From assembly GCA_003279935.1 (NCBI GenBank), contig QCGL01000005.1:1-64000 (forward strand): DNA of 64,000 nucleotides. The letters run 5' to 3'. A program made the position numbers and the translations under genes. Positions 52,106 through 61,660 of the stretch are shown one piece after another. Position 1 is the stretch's first letter. Each line of letters starts with the position of its first letter. The notes under the pieces were generated by a model. That model was given only the letters and a program-made list of their open reading frames with translations. It made no database searches and was not told where the DNA came from. The DNA is from Prochlorococcus sp. AG-388-A04. Lineage in GTDB: Bacteria > Cyanobacteriota > Cyanobacteriia > PCC-6307 > Cyanobiaceae.

Positions 52106-53633
52106 ATTCGAGCTTTTCTATTACTGGATTTGGTGCTGGTAAAATTGATTCATGTATTAATTTACCCCAATCTAATTGCTTTTTCCAAGATTCTTTTTTG
52201 TTATATAATAAACCAAGTTGTTGATCAATTTTTGATGATAAATTAGGTAATATAGGTAATAATAATAAGCCAACTATTCTAGTACTTTCTAAAACATTAT
52301 AAATAATATTTCTTACAAAAGGTATATTTTTTTCGTCTTTAATTAATGTCCAAGGTTGTTTTTCATTAAGATACAAATTTGTATTAATTGCAAGACTAAG
52401 GATTACATTAGCTGCTGAATCTAATTCATAGGAATTAAAATGTCTAAAATAATGCTCAACTGTCTTTTTTGCACATAACTCCAGAGTATTATCTTTACTT
52501 AACATCTCATTACTTGGAACTCTATTATCAAACCATTTTCTAGACATCGAAGAAGTTCTATTTAATAAATTTCCAATTGTATTTGCCAAATCGTTGTTGA
52601 TAATATCAACAAATCTTTTATTTTGAAAATCGCCATCTTGCCCCAATGTAATATCTTTTAGTAGATACCACCTAACAGCTTCTTTACCGTATTTTGATAA
52701 CAAAACATCTGGATCTAATACATTTCCTAAGCTTTTACCCATTTTTTGTCCTTCCCTAGTAAGAAAACCATGACCATAAACCTTTTTAGGCACTTTCATG
52801 CCGGCGGAAATTAGCATTGCAGGCCAATAGACTGCATGAAACCTGAGAATATCTTTACCTATTAAATGAATATCAGCAGGCCAACCATTATCAATTGATT
52901 CATCTAATGAGGGTTGATTCATATCTAGGCTTATCGCACTGACATACCCAAGCAAAGCATCAAACCAGACGTAAAAAGTATGGTTATCAATATCGGGGAC
53001 TGATATACCCCAAGATACATTTGTTCTTGATATTGAGAAATCTTTTAAACCTTTAGATACGAAATTGATAATTTCATTTCTTCTTTCTTTTGGCTGGATA
53101 AATGTAGGCTCTTTAATAAGTTCCTCTATTTGTGATTGGTATTTTGATAACTTAAAGAAAAGATTTTCCTCATTTTTCCATTCCAAAGTTTTTTGATGAA
53201 TAGGACATTTATGTGTTGGTGAATTATCTGGATTATCTTTAAATTCTTCACAACCAACGCAGTACCAACCCTTTTGGACTCCCATATAAATATCATCTGA
53301 TTTTTTTACTCTGTTGTAAAATTCTTTAACTATATATTCATGTTTTTGGGAACTGGTTCTTACAAATTTATTGTGTGTTATGTCCCAATCCTTCCAGTTC
53401 TGCTTAAAGATATCTGAAATTTCATCACAATGAAATTGAGGTTCAATACCTTTATTTTTTGCTGTTCTTTGGATCTTTAGACCATGTTCATCTACTCCGG
53501 TAATAAATATCACATCTGCTCCTGTAAGCCTCTTATACCTTGCTATTGAATCGCAGATCAATGTAGTATATATACTACCCAAATGAGGTTTATCGTTTAC
53601 ATAATATAACGGTGTAGTAATTACAAAACTCAT
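52098..53633 (-). CDS. metG: Methionyl-tRNA synthetase
   Basis: The 511-residue class I enzyme charges tRNA-Met. The HIGH-type motif is NDKPHLGS, the signature ITGVDEHGLKIQRTA follows, and the KMSKS motif is KMGKS in GQKMGKSLGN. A zinc knuckle (CVGCEEFKDNPDNSPTHKC) is in the connective domain. The anticodon-binding helical domain has NEKQPWTLIK. No C-terminal tRNA-binding EMAP domain is present, matching the short bacterial form. It is in a minus-strand run with rnb and lptC. Confidence 0.95.
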   Translation of the reverse strand: MSFVITTPLYYVNDKPHLGSIYTTLICDSIARYKRLTGADVIFITGVDEHGLKIQRTAKNKGIEPQFHCDEISDIFKQNWKDWDITHNKFVRTSSQKHEYIVKEFYNRVKKSDDIYMGVQKGWYCVGCEEFKDNPDNSPTHKCPIHQKTLEWKNEENLFFKLSKYQSQIEELIKEPTFIQPKERRNEIINFVSKGLKDFSISRTNVSWGISVPDIDNHTFYVWFDALLGYVSAISLDMNQPSLDESIDNGWPADIHLIGKDILRFHAVYWPAMLISAGMKVPKKVYGHGFLTREGQKMGKSLGNVLDPDVLLSKYGKEAVRWYLLKDITLGQDGDFQNKRFVDIINNDLANTIGNLLNRTSSMSRKWFDNRVPSNEMLSKDNTLELCAKKTVEHYFRHFNSYELDSAANVILSLAINTNLYLNEKQPWTLIKDEKNIPFVRNIIYNVLESTRIVGLLLLPILPNLSSKIDQQLGLLYNKKESWKKQLDWGKLIHESILPAPNPVIEKLEYE

Positions 53634-53693
53634 AATATTTTTTACTTATAATAACAACTATAAATTGTACAGTAGGTCAGCAAAAATTTTTAT

Positions 53694-54878
53694 CTAGTGA
53701 ATAAACTCTAATAAATTATTATTACTTATATTATATTTAACTTTATATATTTTATTAGTATATGTTTCTACAGAAATAAAGAGTACAATTAAGAGTTCTA
53801 ATGAATATTCTGGAAAGTATACTAAAGCAATACCTTTTTTATTATTTATCCATTTTATAAATATCATTTTATGGGATATTTTTATTTTATTCTTAAAGAA
53901 TAAATTTAAATATTTTAATTTATCATTTTTGTAAATATTATTATTTTCTAATTGTTTAATTTTTGTGATATCTATTAATTCATTAATCTTATTCTGACTT
54001 AATCTCTCAATATTATTTATATTATTAAAAACTTGTCTTTGAACAATTAAATCTAAATATCTTCTTAGTGGTGAAGTACATTGAGTATACTTAAGGAGAC
54101 CTAAAGATTCATGTTTATTAGCCTTAGTAGTAATATAACTTTTACCCATATATTGCTTTAATATTGAATATTTTATATCACTGTCTTTGTATTTTTCTAA
54201 AATCTCGTTTGCATCACAATTAATTTTATGTGTTCTATAGGGAGTAGCTATATTATTTTTAAATAAATATAAACTAGTGACATAACCCATTAGTATCATA
54301 GATTCAGATACAATTGAATGCGAAATACATTTTTGTATATTATTAATTTCTACATTACCATTTTTAATATTAATTTTATAACCTGGGGTATCAAAAATAA
54401 TTGCTCCTTGTTTTTTTCTATAATTAATACTTTTAAGTAATAAATTTTTAATTTCAATTATCTCAAATTCTTCTTTAGGTTCTAATTCAATAATTTCTTC
54501 TGCATCTTCATATAATAATTGATATTTTGGTTTTATTTTTGCCTCTACTATTTCATATTTATTTATTGAACCATCATCATTAAAGATAATTGAGGCACTT
54601 ATTGTATCTGAAATTTTATTTTGATTTAAATTTGCTTTTTCTATAATTTCAGCAGGCAGCATAGGAATATATTGATTAATCAAGTAGAGGCTGCTACTTT
54701 TACTTCTTGCATCAATATCAATTTTAGAATCTATTAAAAATAATTTGCATGGATTGCTGATGTGTATCCATAATTTTTTTTTGTTTCCTTCAATTAATTC
54801 CAAGGAAAAAGCATCATCAACTTCTTTTGGATCCTTGGAATCAATTATAAAAGTTTTTAGATTAGTTAAATCTCTCAA
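53694..54878 (-). CDS. rnb: RNB-domain exoribonuclease, short RNase II type
   Basis: The 394-residue protein begins almost directly with the catalytic motif FIIDSKDPKEVDDAFSLEL (D13, E19, D21, D22 in the RNase II D-x5-D-x-DD arrangement, one D replaced by E). The C-terminal CTSPLRRYLDLIVQRQ with the catalytic arginine is intact. N-terminal cold-shock domains and a clear C-terminal S1 are missing, so it is much shorter than RNase II or R. It is predicted to degrade RNA 3' to 5'. It follows rpsR by about 40 bases on the same strand. Confidence 0.82.
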   Translation of the reverse strand: MRDLTNLKTFIIDSKDPKEVDDAFSLELIEGNKKKLWIHISNPCKLFLIDSKIDIDARSKSSSLYLINQYIPMLPAEIIEKANLNQNKISDTISASIIFNDDGSINKYEIVEAKIKPKYQLLYEDAEEIIELEPKEEFEIIEIKNLLLKSINYRKKQGAIIFDTPGYKINIKNGNVEINNIQKCISHSIVSESMILMGYVTSLYLFKNNIATPYRTHKINCDANEILEKYKDSDIKYSILKQYMGKSYITTKANKHESLGLLKYTQCTSPLRRYLDLIVQRQVFNNINNIERLSQNKINELIDITKIKQLENNNIYKNDKLKYLNLFFKNKIKISHKMIFIKWINNKKGIALVYFPEYSLELLIVLFISVETYTNKIYKVKYNISNNNLLEFIH

Positions 54879-54917
54879 ATATTTAAAATATTATTTAAAT
54901 AACTATTATTTATAAAA

Positions 54918-55139
54918 TTATCCTTCAGGGTTAACAAATGGCAATAAAGCAACAATTCTTGCTCTTTTTACTGCTAATGTTAAATCTCTTTGTTGTTTGG
55001 AGGTCAATCCAGTCATTCTTCTTGGTAATATTTTTCCTCTTTCAGTTATGAATTTTTTAAGAAGCTCAACGTCTTTATAATCGATTGGATCACCTGGTTT
55101 AATTGGGGATAATTGTTTTTTAAAAATGGAATTTGGCAT
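54918..55139 (-). CDS. rpsR: 30S ribosomal protein S18
   Basis: The 73-residue protein has [26 protein letters not shown] and the conserved [21 protein letters not shown]. It lies 8 bases after rpmG, the standard cyanobacterial rpmG-rpsR pair. Confidence 0.96.
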   Translation of the reverse strand: MPNSIFKKQLSPIKPGDPIDYKDVELLKKFITERGKILPRRMTGLTSKQQRDLTLAVKRARIVALLPFVNPEG

Positions 55140-55147
55140 TGTTTTTC

Positions 55148-55342
55148 TTATTTAATTTCTTTGTGAATTGTCATTTTGTTTAGATGTGGATTGAATTTTT
55201 TAAGTTCTAATCTTTCAGTAGTATTCCTTTTGTTTTTTTCAGTTGTATATCTGGAAACACCATTAGATCTCCTTGGTTCTGAACTTGTTCTAGCTTCAGT
55301 ACATTCTAAGGTTACGACAACTCTTGTACCTTTTTTGGCCAT
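55148..55342 (-). CDS. rpmG: 50S ribosomal protein L33
   Basis: The 64-residue protein begins [19 protein letters not shown], with [25 protein letters not shown], the L33 signature. The ATG at 55342 is chosen over an upstream one at 55402 because it gives the canonical N-terminus. The zinc-binding second CxxC pair is absent, as in the zinc-free L33 type. It is the first gene of rpmG-rpsR-rnb-metG-lptC. Confidence 0.95.
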   Translation of the reverse strand: MAKKGTRVVVTLECTEARTSSEPRRSNGVSRYTTEKNKRNTTERLELKKFNPHLNKMTIHKEIK

Positions 55343-55443
55343 TTTGATTAATACGTTGTTGTATAATTTTCTATTGTACAACTTCAAGAAACTATTTTGC
55401 ATATATTTGCTTTTCTTTTAGTATCATTAGACAAAAATAATAA

Positions 55444-57909
55444 ATGAAGGTCTCTCAGAATTGGTTGAAATCCCTTGTAGAAATAAATACTACAGCAGAC
55501 GATTTATCTGAAAAACTATCAATAGGTGGTTTCGAAGTTGAGTCACTTGTTGATTGTTCAGAAAATGTAAAAGGTGTAGTTCTTGGAAAGGTTTTGTCAG
55601 TAGTTAAGCATGAGAATTCAGATAAGTTATCTATATGCACTGTTGACATTGGAAGGTCTAATCCTTTACAGATAGTTTGTGGAGCGAAAAATGTAAAGCA
55701 AAATATATATGTTTATGTAGCTACTGTCGGTACACATTTAAGTGCGATAAATTTAACTATTAAAAAGAGTGAAATAAGAGGTGTTTCTAGTGAAGGAATG
55801 ATTTGTTCGCTAGAAGAATTAGGAATAGAAGATACTAGTGAAGGAATCGCCATTATTGATGAGGATTTAGCTTTAAAGCATAAATTAGGGACATCAGGAG
55901 CTGAAATACTTAATCTAAACGACTACATCTACGATTTAGCAATTACTGCAAATAGACCTGATGGAATGTCTGTAGTTGGCATCGCAAGAGAAATATCTGC
56001 TCTTTTGGAAACTAAGTTAATCTTTCCAGATTTAAAAACTAAGTATAAAACAAATGTTTATAAAAATTTTAATCTCTGCTCCGAAGCAATCACAAAAAAT
56101 TGTCTTTATTCAATTAGCAATATTGAGTCTGTCAATGGGAAACAATTGTCTCCAGGATGGCTCAAAGATCGTTTAGATAAATCAGGAATTAAATCTATCA
56201 ATCTTTTGGTTGACATAACTAACTACATTCTTTTAGAACAAGGACAACCATTACATGCTTTTGATAAAGACAAATTATCTAATTTAATTGGTCGAAAGGT
56301 TTCATATAACGATTTCTCGGTTAGAAAGGCAAATAATAATGAAAATCTGTTGTGTTTGAATGGTGAGGATTATAAATTAAATGAAAATATAACTATCATC
56401 GCTTGTGACGACAAACCAGTCGCTATAGCGGGTGTAATTGGTGGTTTGGAAACATCTGTAAATGAGGATACCACATCAATATATCTTGAAGGAGCAGTTT
56501 TTAATCCCGTCACGATAAGAAAGTCATCAAAAGAAATTGGAATTAGAACAGAATCTAGTAGTAGATATGAAAAAGGAATTTCTTATAAAAATACATTAGA
56601 TTCAGTAACCCGTGCCATTAATATTTTAGAAGAATACTTTAATGTTCTAAATCCAATAATTAATATTTCCAAGGAATTAGATTCCACAAAAATACTAATA
56701 CCGTTGAGAAGAGAAAGAATTAATAAAATACTTGGTCCAATTGTAATTAGAAATGAGAATTACGATACTAATATTAAATTAGAAAAAAGGTATTTATCAG
56801 ATAATGAAATTTCGGAGAAATTAAAGCTAATAGGTTGTACCTTAAACATAAAAGAATATGGATGGGATGTAGAAATTATTCCCAACAGGTCTCAAGATTT
56901 ATTACGAGAAATTGATTTAATTGAGGAAATTGCAAGATTAATTGGTTATGACATGTTTGATTTGAATTTACCAAATCCCATAAAACCAGGAAAGCTTTCT
57001 TCATCTCAAATAGCATTAAGGAAGTTAAAAACAGGATTAATAGTAAATGGATTTAACGAAGTATTGTCTTATTCTCTTGTTCCAGAAAGTAAGAATGATT
57101 TAATCAAGATTTCAAATCCATTACTTTTGGAAACAAGTTGCTTAAGAGATAATATTTGGCAAGAACATATTAAGATATGTAATCAAAATATTAAGTCAGG
57201 ACATAATTATTGTTGGATATTTGAGGTTGGAAATATTTTTAGTAAAAAATCTGATTTTTCACAAGATGAAATCCTAAATGGAGCTCTTTATGGAAAAAAT
57301 AAATTTGAACAATGGTTAGATTCAAATAAGGATAATAATTTGACTTATTACGAGGCAAGAGGAAAGTTAAAGGAAGCATTATCAATATTAAATTTAAAAA
57401 TAGAAGATAGATCAACAGATACGATAGATTTTCTTCATCCAGGCAGATCCTCTAAATTATTTACCGAAGGTAACGAAGTCGGATATTTTGGTGAGATTCA
57501 TCCAAATTTAATATCTAACAAAATATCATTAAAAAAAATGTATTTATTTAGTTTAAAAATAAATAATATCTTAAAAGCCTGTACCAGACAAAATAAATGG
57601 ATAACAGTTTATAAACAATTCCCAACAGTACCCAAAATGGAACGAGATATTTGTTTTATATTCAATAAAAAATACCTAGTAAGTGAGATAATTTCACAAA
57701 TAAAAAAATCTGGTAAAAAACTATTAGAAGATGTTAATTTAATTGATGTTTATGATGATGAAAGTTTTGGTAAAGAATTAATAAGCTACACATTTAGATT
57801 GTCTTATAGAGATTCTGAAAAAACATTATTAGATTCTGACATCGCATTTCTTCACGATAGTATTGTTGAAATAATTGAAAAAAAATTCTCCACTAAATTA
57901 AGAGATTAA
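55444..57909 (+). CDS. pheT: Phenylalanyl-tRNA synthetase beta subunit
   Basis: The 821-residue subunit forms the alpha2-beta2 enzyme with PheS. Domain order: N-terminal fold MKVSQNWLKSLVEI, EMAP-like tRNA-binding domain (VLGKVLSVVKHENSDKLSICTVDIG), B3/B4 editing domain (VDITNYILLEQGQPLHAFD), B5 DNA-binding-like, the catalytic-like module, and FDX-ACB C-terminus from about 725 (FPTVPKMERDICFIFNKKY). The start is divergent from rpmG across about 100 bases. pheS is not in the window. Confidence 0.95.
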   Translation: MKVSQNWLKSLVEINTTADDLSEKLSIGGFEVESLVDCSENVKGVVLGKVLSVVKHENSDKLSICTVDIGRSNPLQIVCGAKNVKQNIYVYVATVGTHLSAINLTIKKSEIRGVSSEGMICSLEELGIEDTSEGIAIIDEDLALKHKLGTSGAEILNLNDYIYDLAITANRPDGMSVVGIAREISALLETKLIFPDLKTKYKTNVYKNFNLCSEAITKNCLYSISNIESVNGKQLSPGWLKDRLDKSGIKSINLLVDITNYILLEQGQPLHAFDKDKLSNLIGRKVSYNDFSVRKANNNENLLCLNGEDYKLNENITIIACDDKPVAIAGVIGGLETSVNEDTTSIYLEGAVFNPVTIRKSSKEIGIRTESSSRYEKGISYKNTLDSVTRAINILEEYFNVLNPIINISKELDSTKILIPLRRERINKILGPIVIRNENYDTNIKLEKRYLSDNEISEKLKLIGCTLNIKEYGWDVEIIPNRSQDLLREIDLIEEIARLIGYDMFDLNLPNPIKPGKLSSSQIALRKLKTGLIVNGFNEVLSYSLVPESKNDLIKISNPLLLETSCLRDNIWQEHIKICNQNIKSGHNYCWIFEVGNIFSKKSDFSQDEILNGALYGKNKFEQWLDSNKDNNLTYYEARGKLKEALSILNLKIEDRSTDTIDFLHPGRSSKLFTEGNEVGYFGEIHPNLISNKISLKKMYLFSLKINNILKACTRQNKWITVYKQFPTVPKMERDICFIFNKKYLVSEIISQIKKSGKKLLEDVNLIDVYDDESFGKELISYTFRLSYRDSEKTLLDSDIAFLHDSIVEIIEKKFSTKLRD

Positions 57910-57942
57910 TTGTATTACTGTTCTTAATCTGGTCTTAATAGT

Positions 57943-57969
57943 AGTCTATATTTAAGTCTTATATTAGAC
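57943..57969. repeat. AGTCTTATATAAGACT-like palindromes upstream of the 58015 gene
   Basis: AGTCTATATTTAAGTCTTATATTAGAC carries two half-overlapping units; the second, AGTCTTATATTAGAC (57955-57969), is nearly palindromic. The same motif occurs many times at 58381-58691, so this gene is flanked by the repeats. The site ends 45 bases before the ATG, a promoter-proximal position. Confidence 0.55.
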
Positions 57970-58014
57970 GGTTGGTATTCGTATAAATCTAAATCATCAT
58001 ATATAATATTAGCT

Positions 58015-58263
58015 ATGATTAATATCCTCTCATTTTTAATATCTTCCATCCTTTGGGTGCAGGTTCCTCAATGGTCTGATGATTGGTCTAAATGTGCGGT
58101 AGATGTACCAGATTCATCATGCCATTGGTACATCACAGCACCAGACAATACTTTTGGAGATGGATTTGACTGGGCAAGTGCTCCATGGTTCGATGCAAAT
58201 GGCTTGAGTGATGTTCCAAGCATTGAGAGAGAAACAGCCCTCCAAAAGCTTCAGGCTAAGTAG
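58015..58263 (+). CDS. Small exported protein of unknown function
   Basis: The 82-residue protein has an N-terminal hydrophobic signal-like stretch (INILSFLISSILWVQV). A tryptophan-rich, acidic mature part follows (WSDDWSKCAVDVPDSSCHWY, then FGDGFDWASAPWFDANG) with two cysteines that could form a disulfide. No family is recognised. It is flanked on both sides by the AGTCTTATATAAGACT-type palindromes. Confidence 0.6.
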   Translation: MINILSFLISSILWVQVPQWSDDWSKCAVDVPDSSCHWYITAPDNTFGDGFDWASAPWFDANGLSDVPSIERETALQKLQAK

Positions 58264-58380
58264 TACTGTCTTTAAGGCAGAGCTACATAATTAAAACTTT
58301 AGTTGTATTAGGGTTTTTAGTACATTAATTAAAAATTGGACACACAAAGGACAATAAACTATAAGATTAGATATATTGAT

Positions 58381-58691
58381 AGTCTTATTTAAGATTAATT
58401 ATTAGACTATTTATAAGTCTTGAATGAGACTAGTAATTCCATCTCTTTTATTAAAATTTATTCAACTCTTCTACATAGGGAGAATTGATAATTGTATTTT
58501 ATTAAGTCTTATATAAGAATATTTATACAGTGTCATTTTATTTAATAGGCATCATTTAATAACCATTATTCACTTTTAGCTACTCTTAAAAGAAAGAATT
58601 AATTGGATAAGAAATTTTTAATTTAAAGTTATATCTTTATAATCTTATATGAGACTTTTTATTAGACTTAGGCTAAGTCTAATATAAGACT
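58381..58691. repeat. Cluster of AGTCTTATATAAGACT-type palindromes
   Basis: Units visible: AGTCTTATTTAAGA (58381-58394), TTAGACTATTTATAAGTCTT (58402-58421), AAGTCTTGAATGAGACT (58415-58431), AAGTCTTATATAAGA (58504-58518), AATCTTATATGAGACT (58641-58656), AGACTTAGGCTAAGTCT (58664-58680, perfect arms of 8) and AGTCTAATATAAGACT (58676-58691). The whole gene-free gap 58264-58698 is built round them. No ORF is seen. They could be regulator sites, transcript-end hairpins or iteron-like elements. Confidence 0.65.
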
Positions 58692-58698
58692 ATTAAAA

Positions 58699-59712
58699 CT
58701 ATCTTCTATACATATTTTTAAGCAATTGATATGCATCATTTAATTTCCTCATCTCATCAGTAGATCCCCCAGAATCTGGATGGGTTTCTAAAGCTTTAAT
58801 TTTATATGCTTCTCGTATTTTATTTAATGTATGTGCTGAACCTGCGGCGGTAGATAAATTTAATAATTTTAGAGCTCCATGAACAGTCATTGTTGAATCA
58901 AGTGCTTCAAATGAATTTCCTTTATTTTTTCTTTTAAACCTACTTATAAATCTTCTTACTAATGTTGGGACCCTATTTATCAAATCAGATGTTGCAAATG
59001 GATCTTCTAATACACCTATCATTAAAATTACTAACTCTAAGGAGGGAGTTTGTTTTATCCAAAAAGGGCATAAATCCGACATTAATTTATTTGCGGCACT
59101 CCAGGTGAATGGCAACTGCTCAGTTCCATCAATATTTGGCCAAATATCTATACAAAACCAATCAATAGATGCTTCTATTACTTGTTCATTTGGAATTGAT
59201 CCATATAGGTTTTTCCAATGGCTTATAATTTCAATTCGACATTTAATTAAATCATTTTCCTTAATAGTATTAATTTGAATATCATTAATTTTTTGTTTTG
59301 TCTTTTCAATATTTATACTTCTTCTCAGATTTTTAACTTTTTTTCCAACAAAATTAGGTAGGTTGATGTTTAAGTTTGGTTTTTCATTAACTTCTTTATT
59401 ATTTAATAGAAGTTTTTCTTCGGATTCTGTACTAGTACTCTCATCCTTATCAGATTTAATAAGGACTAAAGCACTATTTTCATCAAAGTTAGAGTATTCA
59501 TTAATATTCCCCTTTTCACTGTAATCAATTGTCTGTTGTTGACTTTTAGGTAATAATTCTTCTTCTTGAAGAATTTCTGTAAGCAACTTTTCTATTACAG
59601 GTCCTCTTGCTCTAAAACCCCATTCTTTTCGTAATTGATCAAACCTAGAAACTAACTCTTCTGGCAAATCAATTGAAATTCTTTTTGTATTTGAATTCTC
59701 AGAATTATTCAA
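58699..59712 (-). CDS. RHH-J-domain fusion protein
   Basis: The 337-residue protein has an N-terminal ribbon-helix-helix (KRISIDLPEELVSRFDQLRK, then RGPVIEKLLTEIL). An acidic linker follows to about 110, then a conserved central region (WKNLYGSIPNEQVIEASIDWF, PFTWSAANKLMSDLCPFWI) and a C-terminal J-domain-like segment (IREAYKIKALETHPDSGGST, with HPD near 312-314) ending the chain. An RHH-plus-J arrangement suggests a DNA-bound recruiter of DnaK. The palindrome cluster lies immediately downstream. Which sites it binds is unknown. Confidence 0.7.
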   Translation of the reverse strand: MNNSENSNTKRISIDLPEELVSRFDQLRKEWGFRARGPVIEKLLTEILQEEELLPKSQQQTIDYSEKGNINEYSNFDENSALVLIKSDKDESTSTESEEKLLLNNKEVNEKPNLNINLPNFVGKKVKNLRRSINIEKTKQKINDIQINTIKENDLIKCRIEIISHWKNLYGSIPNEQVIEASIDWFCIDIWPNIDGTEQLPFTWSAANKLMSDLCPFWIKQTPSLELVILMIGVLEDPFATSDLINRVPTLVRRFISRFKRKNKGNSFEALDSTMTVHGALKLLNLSTAAGSAHTLNKIREAYKIKALETHPDSGGSTDEMRKLNDAYQLLKNMYRR

Positions 59713-59857
59713 TTAATCATTTTTTTTTATAATAGATCAAAAGTATTAATTGTATTCATATTATGAAAGTCTAAATAAATATATTGTCTTTAAATCAAAA
59801 TCTTGCTTTTTATGAGTCACGTCTAAACAAAATAAATTTTTATAATAATAATAAAAA

Positions 59858-60034
59858 ATGTTTTACTGTAACTTTAAATCCTCAGAAGATAAAAAGTCTT
59901 TTTATCAAAAAAAGAAATTAGAGATGCTTAATTACATCAAGGATTCGCTTGAAAGAAAAATTGCATCAGTAAGCGCTTCAATAGAAGTTCTAGAAAATCA
60001 AATTTCCAGAGACAAAGTTGAAGTTAGTAGTTAA
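59858..60034 (+). CDS. Hypothetical 58-residue coiled-coil protein
   Basis: The frame from ATG 59858 encodes MFYCNFKSSEDKKSFYQKKK, then a long heptad-like helix (LEMLNYIKDSLERKIASVSA, SIEVLENQISRDKVEV). It is soluble and probably a dimerising coiled coil. It ends 3 bases before the convergent adenylyltransferase-like gene. No family is recognised. Confidence 0.6.
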   Translation: MFYCNFKSSEDKKSFYQKKKLEMLNYIKDSLERKIASVSASIEVLENQISRDKVEVSS

Positions 60035-60037
60035 TTT

Positions 60038-60868
60038 TCAAACAAAATTTTCAAGAAGTTTCTCTGGTCCATATTTCTTTAAATAATTAATATTAGATTT
60101 TTCTGTAACTAGTAAATATCCTGCAAAACCCAACCCATTAACACTAAAACCATGGACGTGATCATACTTTCTTTTAATTATGGCTAACCAATTATTTGTA
60201 ATTAAAATATTGTAAGGAAATCTTGGTTTTTCATCATCAATTGGATTTCCTAAACCAATTTTTTTTGAAAGTTCTAAGTATAAATTATAAATATTTATTG
60301 AATTATCTAAAAAGTTAAATTTTGACACAACAGCATTTTTCTTAAGTTTGCTATCTTGATCATTATTATTTTCTAAATCTAAAAACCACTTCTCTCTTGG
60401 ACAAATAATTTCACCATGATCTCTTCTTAAAAGCTGAAAATGCCTATGCGGTTGACTTGCTCCTGCTATGGGAGAACTATTAAAAAACCATAGGCCACTT
60501 GTATCTTCATTTACCATTTGTATAGCTATCCAATCATTAATATCTAACCATCCATCTTGAGGTCTCCAAGTATTTGTTATTAGTAAAATATGACCTTTTT
60601 GTACAGGATATTTATTTAGTATTAGTTGATGATCTGTTCCAATTTTATCAACTTCAAGTATCTTATCCCACGGGTTAAATGGATTCTGATTTGGACCATA
60701 ACTATTTTTTTTCTTAAATCTTGAAGTATCAAGTTCTCTAATTATAAAATCATTTTTATTGTAATATTTCCTAGTTACAACAGTCGTTTTTAAAGGAAAT
60801 AAGCCATTATTGGTAATAGATAAATGAGTTTGATCTAATGCTTTAACCCAATATTTTTCGCTTCTCAT
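60038..60868 (-). CDS. Ap4A phosphorylase-like ATP adenylyltransferase
   Basis: The 276-residue protein resembles the Apa1/2 branch of the HIT superfamily: NPFNPWDKILEV, LNKYPVQKGHILLITNTWRPQ, WFFNSSPIAGASQPHRHFQLLRR with the HxHxQ-like catalytic triad (PHRHFQLL), and FPYNILITNNWLAIIKRK. It would phosphorolyse dinucleoside polyphosphates to ADP and ATP. The start at 60868 is preceded by a short AT-rich gap. The predicted activity is from family knowledge. Confidence 0.82.
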   Translation of the reverse strand: MRSEKYWVKALDQTHLSITNNGLFPLKTTVVTRKYYNKNDFIIRELDTSRFKKKNSYGPNQNPFNPWDKILEVDKIGTDHQLILNKYPVQKGHILLITNTWRPQDGWLDINDWIAIQMVNEDTSGLWFFNSSPIAGASQPHRHFQLLRRDHGEIICPREKWFLDLENNNDQDSKLKKNAVVSKFNFLDNSINIYNLYLELSKKIGLGNPIDDEKPRFPYNILITNNWLAIIKRKYDHVHGFSVNGLGFAGYLLVTEKSNINYLKKYGPEKLLENFV

Positions 60869-60925
60869 TTATAAAAGTAGAAATAAATTCTCATAATCAT
60901 TTTAAAAAAGATAATTAATTTGGAA

Positions 60926-61318
60926 TTACTTTTTATTAAATTGATATTCTTTTAATTTTTCTAACGATACAGATTCTAAAACTTTTATATTTGTTGCTTC
61001 TAAAATAACCATAGGTGCTAAGCCATCAAGCAATGCCTGTCTCCACCTATCTAAACAAATACACCAATGATCTCCATCCTTCAAGCCTTGGAATGAATAC
61101 ATTGGCATAGGTGTAATTAAATCATTACCTTGAGACTTACTGTATTTAAGGAAATTATCATCCATTATGCAGCAAATTGAATGATTTCCTACATCATTTG
61201 AATCGTATTTGCAATACCCATCTCGAAACCAACCTGTAAGAGGTTTGCAGCTGCATACCTCGAGCTTTTGTCCTAAAACATTTAAATGTTCATTATTTTT
61301 TTGACTTTCTTTATTCAT
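60926..61318 (-). CDS. DUF2237 protein
   Basis: The 130-residue protein has NVLGQKLEVCSCKPLTGWFRDGYC at the N-terminus and DNDLLTP-like NDLITPMPMYSFQGLKDGDHWCIC, with conserved cysteines and APMVILEATN near the end. This is the DUF2237 pattern, a widespread family of unknown function. It is upstream of the adenylyltransferase-like gene on the same strand. Confidence 0.85.
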   Translation of the reverse strand: MNKESQKNNEHLNVLGQKLEVCSCKPLTGWFRDGYCKYDSNDVGNHSICCIMDDNFLKYSKSQGNDLITPMPMYSFQGLKDGDHWCICLDRWRQALLDGLAPMVILEATNIKVLESVSLEKLKEYQFNKK

Positions 61319-61426
61319 TTTTAGATAATTTATTTAAATAATAATAAATACTCATACATTTCTTAAAAAAGGGTTGACGAATATGGGGGGTAAAGAGGTA
61401 ATAATTTTAATAAGGTTTTTTTCAAT

Positions 61427-61648
61427 ATGGATTGGGACTTCACTGAAAACATAGCATTTAAATCCCTAATTGAAGCTTTTAAAGAATGTGATGAAACATC
61501 AGCAACTGAATTCTTGGCAAGCGATGGGGCATCATATTATTTAGAATTAATTCAAGATGCTGCAGGTGATGGCATCGATATAAGTGATTCTGAAATTATG
61601 GAAGAACTTCAAGAAGAAATTATAGATTATCTTGAAAATAATCTATAA
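61427..61648 (+). CDS. Hypothetical 73-residue acidic protein
   Basis: The protein is strongly acidic (SEIMEELQEEIIDYLENNL at the C-terminus) and helical, with aromatic residues at the N-terminus (MDWDFTENIAFKSLIEAFKE). No family is recognised. It starts at ATG 61427 and converges on metH, 12 bases apart. Confidence 0.55.
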   Translation: MDWDFTENIAFKSLIEAFKECDETSATEFLASDGASYYLELIQDAAGDGIDISDSEIMEELQEEIIDYLENNL

Positions 61649-61660
61649 TCTAAAATTTAT

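Noticed and set aside
57943..58691. CRISPR array
   Set aside because: The palindromic units vary, spacing is irregular, there are no constant-length spacers, and no cas gene is in the window.
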